NCBI RefSeq assembly: GCF_034676705.1 | Contig: NZ_JAUCBS010000013.1 | Location: forward strand, 3,266,501-3,330,500 | Direction of reading: 5' to 3' | Origin: Gemmobacter sp. | GTDB taxonomy: Bacteria; Pseudomonadota; Alphaproteobacteria; Rhodobacterales; Rhodobacteraceae | Length of the DNA: 64,000 nt | Part shown: one piece after another, positions 59,158 to 64,000 of the stretch | How positions within the stretch are numbered: the stretch's first letter is position 1 | Layout: each line of letters begins with the position of its first letter | Notes under the pieces: generated by a model | Told to the model about the DNA's origin: nothing | Seen by the model: only the letters and a program-made list of their open reading frames with translations | Database searches by the model: none | Translations under genes and position numbers: made by a program

Positions 59158-59565
59158 ATGATCCGCCTGAACCTCTCCCCTGAACCCGCCTGGCTCGACC
59201 TCGGCGGCGGCGTGCGCCTGCGCCTTGTCCCACTGACCTCCGCCCTGATCGGTGCCGCCCGAAGCGATGCACAGGTCGCCAGCCTCCCCGAAGACGCCCC
59301 CGCCGATCAGGTGGCCGTCGCCCTGGCCAAGGCGATTGGGTCGCTCGCCATCCTCGACTGGGAAGGGGTCGGCAATGCCGAGGGCTATCCCGTGCCGCCC
59401 ACGCCCGAGGCCGTGGCCGCGCTTCTCGATCTCTTCCCGCTCTTCCAGCGGTTTCAGACGGACTATGTGGCCAAGGGCCTGATCCTGGCCGATGAGGGAA
59501 ACGCCTCCGCGCCCTCGCCGAATGGCACTTCGGCGGGGGCGAAGGCTACTGCGCCGGATGCGTAA
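59158..59565 (+). CDS. Tail assembly chaperone, zero-frame product
   Basis: 135 residues. The N-terminal part WLDLGGGVRLRLVPLTSALIG is beta-rich. The helical centre reads VAVALAKAIGSLAILDWEGVG, then FQRFQTDYVAKGLILADEGN. Position between tail tube and tape measure marks it as the lambda G-like chaperone. Near its end a GCGGGGGCG run (59533-59541) offers a -1 slip into the next frame. Confidence 0.8.
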   Translation: MIRLNLSPEPAWLDLGGGVRLRLVPLTSALIGAARSDAQVASLPEDAPADQVAVALAKAIGSLAILDWEGVGNAEGYPVPPTPEAVAALLDLFPLFQRFQTDYVAKGLILADEGNASAPSPNGTSAGAKATAPDA

Positions 59566-59834
59566 AGCCCTGCCCCGCCTGCCCCGCTGACCTTCACCGC
59601 CCCCGCACGTTTGAAGCCTGGCAGGTCTGGGAACTGGCCCAGTCCTTGCGCGGCCAGTTTCGCGCCATCCCCGGCGGGGTGGTCGGCTGGGACATAACGG
59701 CCGCCCTGGCGGTGGCTGAAGCGCTGGGCCTGAACCGGCTGATCGTGGCCGAGCTTTTGCCCCTGATCGAACCCTTCGCCGTGCGCGGCATCAACGTTCA
59801 AGTGAGAGCCCAGAACCATGACGACGCGATCTGA
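59535..59834 (+). CDS. Tail assembly chaperone extension (probable -1 frameshift product)
   Basis: In the -1 frame an open stretch without an ATG runs to 59834: CVKPCPACPADLHRPRTFEAW then VWELAQSLRGQFRAIPGG and GWDITAALAVAEALGL. The cysteine cluster CPACP followed by F-x-x-W is conserved in this phage class, and the frame has no start codon until 59646. Expression by -1 slippage from the upstream gene (lambda G-GT style) fits best. The stop overlaps the tape measure start. Confidence 0.65.
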   Translation, partial: GGEGYCAGCVKPCPACPADLHRPRTFEAWQVWELAQSLRGQFRAIPGGVVGWDITAALAVAEALGLNRLIVAELLPLIEPFAVRGINVQVRAQNHDDAI

Positions 59835-61914
59835 ACGCCGGGTCTCGGTGCGCCTTGTCGCGACCGGTGGGCAGGCGCTGAAGGCAGAGCTGGTCGGCAT
59901 CGGCCAGGAAGGTGCTCGCGCGCTGACTCTGATCGAAGCGGCGGGACCCCGGGCGGCGGCAGGGCTGAACGCGGCCGGGGTCTCGGCAGGCGAGGCCATG
60001 CGCCAGATGCAAGACCTCGCCGATCGGGCGGCCCGGGCGGCCAGCGCATTGCGCCAGGCGGGGGCTGTGTCGGGCACCGTCATGAATACCGTCAACCGCT
60101 CGACTGGCGTCTCGGGCGGCATGGCGCGCGACGCAGCCGATGTTGCGGCCTATGGCCGGGCCCTCGATGACCTCCGCGCCAAGCACAACCCGCTCTTCGC
60201 GGTGGTGCGGGAGTATCGATCGACCCTGACTGAGATCCGGCAAGCGCACCGGGTCGGGGCAATCTCGGCCGAGGAGATGACAGCTGCCATCGGCCGCGAG
60301 CGCCAGGAAACGCTGGCCAGCATCGCGGCGATCAAGGGCCGGACCACCGCGCTGGGCGGGATGAGCACGGCGACCCGCAACGCTAGCCACCGCATGGCGA
60401 ACCTGTCGTTTCAGCTACAGGATATCGGCGTGTCCCTCGCAGGCGGCATGAATCCCTTCATGGTCATGGCGCAGCAAGGCAGCCAGATTTCCCAGATTTA
60501 TGGCTTTGGGAATGGCGGGGTCGGCGCCCTCTTCCGCGATCTGGGCGGCATGGCCCGCACCCTTGGCCAAGGGGTGCTGCAAGTCGCCGGGCGTTTCCCG
60601 CTGGTGACGGCCGCCGTGGCGCTGGGCTCGGCCGCGATCGCCGGGATGAGGAACGAGATCAACGAGACTACCGGTGCGCAGGTCAGCTTCACGGATGTCG
60701 CCCGCGCCGCCTGGCAGGTCTTTGCGGAGAACGTCTACCAGATCGGCAAACCCGTCTTCGACACGATCCGGGGCTGGTGGGACAATGCCGTCGCCTGGGC
60801 CGATTGGGCCTGGGAGCGGATCGTCGACGGCGTCATCTGGATGGGCGACCTCGTCATCAACGCCTTCAAGGTTGCAGCCGCGGGCGCCACCTACGCCTTC
60901 CAGGGTGTGCCCGATGCCGTCGGCGCCCTCGCGGTGGGCGCGGCCAATGCCGTGATCGATGCCGTCAACTGGATGATCGAGAAGGCATTGGCCGGGATCA
61001 ACGCCCTCGCCGAGGCGGCGAACGCAGCCCTCGAAGCTGTCGGCCTTGATCCGGCCCTGTCGACGCTGGACCCGGCCACTTTCCGCATCGACAGCGTGGC
61101 CAACCCCTATGCCGCCCGAGATGCGGAACGCCGGGCGGCCTTGGCGGCGCAAATCCGCGGCATCGTCTCAGGCTCGCCGCTCTCGGAATACTTCAACGAC
61201 GTCCGCGATCGGGCGCTGCAAATCTCCATCACGCCCGACAATCCGGCCGAAGGTGGGGCTGGCGGCGCTGGCGGCCCGTTGCAGACGGCCGAAGAAGTCG
61301 CCGCAGCCGCCGATGTTGCGGCAACCGGTTGGGCGGCGGTCAGTGAGGCGCTTTCCACCTACGCCGCCGAGGCCGCAAACTGGGGCGGCAGCGTCGGTGA
61401 AGCGATCACCTCGGCCTTCCGTGCAGGGGAGGAGGCTGTCGCCGAGTTCGTCCGGACTGGGAAGCTGGATTTCTCGAGTTTGGCGACCTCGATCATCGCC
61501 GATTTGGCCAAGATCGCCTTCCGCCGCTTCGTCTTCGGCCCCCTCGCCTCGGCGCTGGGCGGAGTTCTTGGCGGGATTGGCGGGGGCATCAGCGGCGGAT
61601 CGATTTCGGCCGGGGTCTATCACGCGGGCGGCCGGGTGCCCGGCCCCGCCAGCATGATGATCCCCGCCGCGGCCCTCGCTGCCGCCCCGCGCTTCCACAA
61701 CGGCGGCGGCATGGGGCTTGGGTCCGACGAATACGCGGCCGTCCTACTGCGCGGCGAACGCGTCCTGAACCGTGCCGAGACCCGCGCCTGGGAAGGCGGG
61801 GCGGGCACCACCGTCAACATCTACGCCCGCGATGCCGAAAGCTTCCGCGCTTCCCGCGCCCAAGTCGCCTCCGACATCGCCCGGGCCGTGGCATATGGCC
61901 GAAGGAGCAGCTGA
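59818..61914 (+). CDS. Tail tape measure protein
   Basis: 698 residues. Alanine-rich coiled coil N-terminus. The TMP/DUF-type block HNPLFAVVREYRSTLTEIRQAH, then NLSFQLQDIGVSLAGGMNPF and VMAQQGSQISQIYG are typical of lambda H-type tape measures. Hydrophobic segments lie near 240-270 and 360-390. A glycine-rich C-terminus ends in LLRGERVLNRAETRAW. It sets tail length. An order-of-magnitude estimate of 700 residues suggests a tail near 100 nm. Confidence 0.9.
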   Translation: MTTRSERRVSVRLVATGGQALKAELVGIGQEGARALTLIEAAGPRAAAGLNAAGVSAGEAMRQMQDLADRAARAASALRQAGAVSGTVMNTVNRSTGVSGGMARDAADVAAYGRALDDLRAKHNPLFAVVREYRSTLTEIRQAHRVGAISAEEMTAAIGRERQETLASIAAIKGRTTALGGMSTATRNASHRMANLSFQLQDIGVSLAGGMNPFMVMAQQGSQISQIYGFGNGGVGALFRDLGGMARTLGQGVLQVAGRFPLVTAAVALGSAAIAGMRNEINETTGAQVSFTDVARAAWQVFAENVYQIGKPVFDTIRGWWDNAVAWADWAWERIVDGVIWMGDLVINAFKVAAAGATYAFQGVPDAVGALAVGAANAVIDAVNWMIEKALAGINALAEAANAALEAVGLDPALSTLDPATFRIDSVANPYAARDAERRAALAAQIRGIVSGSPLSEYFNDVRDRALQISITPDNPAEGGAGGAGGPLQTAEEVAAAADVAATGWAAVSEALSTYAAEAANWGGSVGEAITSAFRAGEEAVAEFVRTGKLDFSSLATSIIADLAKIAFRRFVFGPLASALGGVLGGIGGGISGGSISAGVYHAGGRVPGPASMMIPAAALAAAPRFHNGGGMGLGSDEYAAVLLRGERVLNRAETRAWEGGAGTTVNIYARDAESFRASRAQVASDIARAVAYGRRSS

Positions 61915-62541
61915 ATGGCGTTTCACGAGATACGGTTTCCGGACAGCATCAGCCGCGGCGCAAAGGGCGGGCCGGAACGCCGCACACGCATTGTCGAACT
62001 GGCCTCCGGCGACGAGGAGCGCAACGCGTCCTGGGCAAACTCGCGGCGCCGCTATGACGTTTCCTATGGCGTGCGCCGGGCTGACGATCTGGCCGCGGTC
62101 GTCGCCTTCTTCGAGGCCCGCAACGGTCGGCTGTATGCGTTCCGGTTCAAGGACTGGTCGGACTACAAGTCCTGCCTGCCCTCGGCGGCGCCTGCGGCCA
62201 CCGACCAGATCATCGGCACCGGAAACGGCAGCACGACAGCGTTTCAGCTGGTGAAGACCTATGCCTCCGGCGCGCAATCCTGGGCGCGGACGATCATCAA
62301 GCCAGTTGCGGGAACTGTGACGGTTTCTCTGAACGGGGTCGCGCAGGGGTCCGGCTGGTCGGTCAACACGACGACCGGGATCGTCACCTTCGCTGTTCCT
62401 CCCTCCACCGGCGCCGTGATCCGCGCGGGCTTCGAATTCGACGTGCCGGTGCGCTTCGACACCGACGAGTTGCCCGTCACGCTCGACATCGAACGCACTG
62501 GCTCCATCCCCTCCATCCCCCTGATCGAGGTGCGCCGATGA
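61915..62541 (+). CDS. DUF2460 distal tail protein
   Basis: 208 residues. FHEIRFPDSISRGAKGGPERRT, WANSRRRYDVSYGVRRADDLA and FEARNGRLYAFRFKDWSDYKS are the hallmarks of DUF2460 (gene transfer agent gp12-like). It forms the ring at the tail tip. It starts directly after the tape measure stop. Confidence 0.93.
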   Translation: MAFHEIRFPDSISRGAKGGPERRTRIVELASGDEERNASWANSRRRYDVSYGVRRADDLAAVVAFFEARNGRLYAFRFKDWSDYKSCLPSAAPAATDQIIGTGNGSTTAFQLVKTYASGAQSWARTIIKPVAGTVTVSLNGVAQGSGWSVNTTTGIVTFAVPPSTGAVIRAGFEFDVPVRFDTDELPVTLDIERTGSIPSIPLIEVRR

Positions 62542-62837
62542 CCCCACCCAAAGACCGCAACACCATGAGCTACGTCGCTTATGTCAGTCTCGCGTTGGCC
62601 CTTTCCGCCCAAGGCGGGGCCGCGATCTGGTGGGCCGGGATTATCAACACCCGCGTCGCCATGCTCGAACGGCAATTCGACGATCTGGCGATGATCCGCC
62701 CCGAGCAAATCCGCGACGTGGCCGAGGCCCTGCGCGCGATCGCTGTGATCGAAGAGCGAATGATCCGCCTCGACGAGAACATCGCCCGCATCGGCGCCGC
62801 CGTTGGCCGCCTCGAACAACAGGACCGCACCCCATGA
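62538..62837 (+). CDS. Small membrane protein in tail operon
   Basis: 99 residues. One transmembrane helix near 12-33 (VAYVSLALALSAQGGAAIWWAG) is followed by a coiled coil (IEERMIRLDENIARIGAAVGRLE). It overlaps genes on both sides by four bases (ATGA), which supports a real gene. Possibly a holin-like or spacer protein; role unknown. Confidence 0.65.
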   Translation: MTPPKDRNTMSYVAYVSLALALSAQGGAAIWWAGIINTRVAMLERQFDDLAMIRPEQIRDVAEALRAIAVIEERMIRLDENIARIGAAVGRLEQQDRTP

Positions 62838-63739
62838 AGACCCTGCCCGCAGGTTTCCAAGCGCATTTGGACGAAGGCACAACCACCCTCGCGTGGTGTT
62901 GGCGGCTGCAACGACGGGATGGCGCCGTCTTCGGCTTTACCGATCATGATCGGGTGCTGGCCTTCGCGGGGACCGGTTTCGAACCCGAGACGGGTTTCGC
63001 AGCCAGCGAGATCAGAAGCCTCGGCGATCTGTCGGTTGACGCACAGGACGTGCAAGGCGCGCTGCGGTCTGATCGGATCACCGAGATCGATATCGCCGAC
63101 GGGCTCTGGGACAATGCCGCAGTCGAGGTTTGGCTGGTGAACTGGCAAGTGGTCAGCCAGCGCGTGTTGATGCGCCGCGGCAGCATCGGCGAGATCAGGC
63201 GCGGGCGTCATGCCTTCACGGCCGAGGTTCGGGCGCTGGCGCATCTCTTGAACCAACCTGTCGGCCGGACGTTCCAGTATTTCTGCGACGCGACGCTGGG
63301 CGATGCGCGCTGCGGGGTAAACCTGACAGGGCCGCTCTATCGGGGCACCGGCGCTGCGACAGCCACGGTCGGCGACCGGCGTTTTACAGTCGCGACTGGA
63401 CTCGGCGCCTTTGCCTCGGGGTGGTTCGATTTCGGGGTGGTGGAATGGACTAGCGGCGCCAATGCCGGGCGGCGGGCGGAAGTGGCGGGTCACACGCTTG
63501 CCAGCGGCACTGCCACGATCACCCTGATCGAGGCACCGGTGCGGCCAATCACGCCGGGCGACGCCTTCGCCATCACCGCAGGCTGCGACAAGCGCCACGC
63601 CACCTGCCGCGACCGGTTCGGCAATGCGCTGAACTTCCGCGGCTTCCCATCGATCCCCGGCGACGATCTGGTCACCCGCTATCCGAACGAGACCGACGCA
63701 AACTCCGGCGCGCCGCTGCGCCCCCTTGCCGATGGCTGA
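62834..63739 (+). CDS. DUF2163 baseplate hub protein
   Basis: 301 residues. FQAHLDEGTTTLAWCWRLQRRDG, VFGFTDHDR and FEPETGFAASEI at the N-terminus and CDKRHATCRDRFGNALNFRGFP at the C-terminus are the DUF2163 signature (gene transfer agent gp13-like). Four conserved cysteines are present, likely for an iron-sulfur or zinc site. It is the hub at the tail tip. Confidence 0.93.
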   Translation: MKTLPAGFQAHLDEGTTTLAWCWRLQRRDGAVFGFTDHDRVLAFAGTGFEPETGFAASEIRSLGDLSVDAQDVQGALRSDRITEIDIADGLWDNAAVEVWLVNWQVVSQRVLMRRGSIGEIRRGRHAFTAEVRALAHLLNQPVGRTFQYFCDATLGDARCGVNLTGPLYRGTGAATATVGDRRFTVATGLGAFASGWFDFGVVEWTSGANAGRRAEVAGHTLASGTATITLIEAPVRPITPGDAFAITAGCDKRHATCRDRFGNALNFRGFPSIPGDDLVTRYPNETDANSGAPLRPLADG

Positions 63740-64000
63740 GGCCCGCGCCCCGGCCGATCCCGCCCGGGTGGTGGCAATCGCGGAACGCTGGCTTGGGACG
63801 CCCTATCTGCATCAGGCCTCTGTCCGGGGTCTCGGCACCGATTGCCTCGGCCTCGCCCGCGGCATCTGGCGCGATCTGCACGGGGCCGAACCGATCGCCC
63901 CGCCGCCCTATACCCGCGATTGGGGCGAAAGCAGCTGCCGCGAAGTGATGTGGGAAGCGGCCCGGGCCTTCCTGATCGAGATCCCCGTAGGTGCGGCCGA
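63732..64000 (+). CDS. NlpC/P60 family peptidase (partial)
   Basis: 89 residues before the window ends. ATG at 63732 overlaps the previous stop. VVAIAERWLGTPYLHQ and GTDCLGLARGIW show the NlpC/P60 catalytic cysteine (residue 37 in TDCLG). It matches the gene transfer agent gp14 position, a cell-wall peptidase at the tail tip. The His and third residue lie beyond the edge. Confidence 0.9.
   Translation, partial: MAEARAPADPARVVAIAERWLGTPYLHQASVRGLGTDCLGLARGIWRDLHGAEPIAPPPYTRDWGESSCREVMWEAARAFLIEIPVGAA

Larger units (their letters stand above)
37033..64000. mobile_element. Lambdoid/siphovirus prophage (right end beyond window)
   Basis: The order is integrase, regulators, replication protein, ParB/methyltransferase genes, terminase, portal, protease-capsid, connectors, tail tube, tape measure and tail tip. 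The structural genes run unbroken on the plus strand from 46744. The tail-tip genes are of the DUF2460/DUF2163/NlpC-P60 type also found in gene transfer agents, but the GpA-type terminase and lambda-type portal show a true phage. Attachment sites were not identified. The left edge is placed at the integrase end. Confidence 0.85.

Noticed and set aside
46744..64000. A gene transfer agent cluster
   Set aside because: The tail-tip genes resemble those of gene transfer agents, but the GpA-type terminase, lambda-type portal, integrase and replication genes indicate a prophage.
1..64000. CRISPR arrays, retrons or diversity-generating retroelements
   Set aside because: No regularly spaced repeats and no reverse-transcriptase motifs were seen on either strand.

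Overview
The window looks like a mobile-element-rich stretch of a high-GC alphaproteobacterial replicon, most likely from the Rhodobacteraceae (Paracoccus/Rhodobacter-like). This rests on codon and base composition, on phage tail genes of the DUF2460/DUF2163/NlpC-P60 type shared with Rhodobacter gene transfer agents, on the IS complement, and on an initiator-tRNA fragment of alphaproteobacterial type. It holds almost no core metabolism.

Layout. 1-3100: an IS256 end, a remnant of two genes with Mu-transposase-like DNA-binding domains, and a truncated IS427-group element cut by an IS903-like element. 3.7-5.5 kb: a large serine recombinase with a small companion gene; a copy identical over 1,624 bp lies in the same orientation at 25.4-27.1 kb. 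Both recombinase genes run into antisense initiator-tRNA sequence and its terminator. Between the copies, all on the minus strand, are: a four-gene membrane-GTPase operon of unknown function (genes A-D, 5.6-14.3 kb) whose second gene is split by two IS elements; a DUF499 ATPase gene split by an IS3 element and beheaded by a second IS903-like copy; a plasmid-type anti-restriction cluster (ArdC, DUF2958 and unknowns) with a duplicated, covarying RNA leader; a possible HEPN protein; and a TacA/TacT-like toxin-antitoxin pair.

27.3-37.0 kb: a tightly overlapping minus-strand operon that looks like a multi-subunit restriction or anti-phage system. In transcription order it is a FitA/FitB-like antitoxin and toxin, an MmeI-like DNA methyltransferase without an evident nuclease, a PLD-family nuclease, a DEAD/DEAH helicase, a GIY-YIG (T5orf172-like) protein, an HNH protein and a DUF429-like zinc-ribbon protein.

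37.0-64.0 kb (runs off the end): a lambdoid/siphovirus prophage. It has a tyrosine integrase, an excisionase-like HTH protein, a replication gene with internal palindromes, a ParB-like protein, a DNA methyltransferase, a PLP-fold-like protein, a PIN-domain pair, terminase subunits, portal, a protease-capsid fusion, decoration and connector proteins, tail tube, tail chaperones (probable frameshift), tape measure and tail-tip proteins. An AT-richer patatin cargo gene sits between head and tail genes and is interrupted by an IS5-group element.

How the genes fit together: this is a layered accessory region where successive integrases and IS elements carried in and then damaged defence genes. Undoing the IS insertions at their target duplications restores in-frame genes B (292 aa) and patatin (498 aa), so these were intact until recently. 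The best candidates for undescribed biology are the A-D GTPase operon, the structured leader upstream of ardC, and the exact composition of the methyltransferase-PLD-helicase operon.
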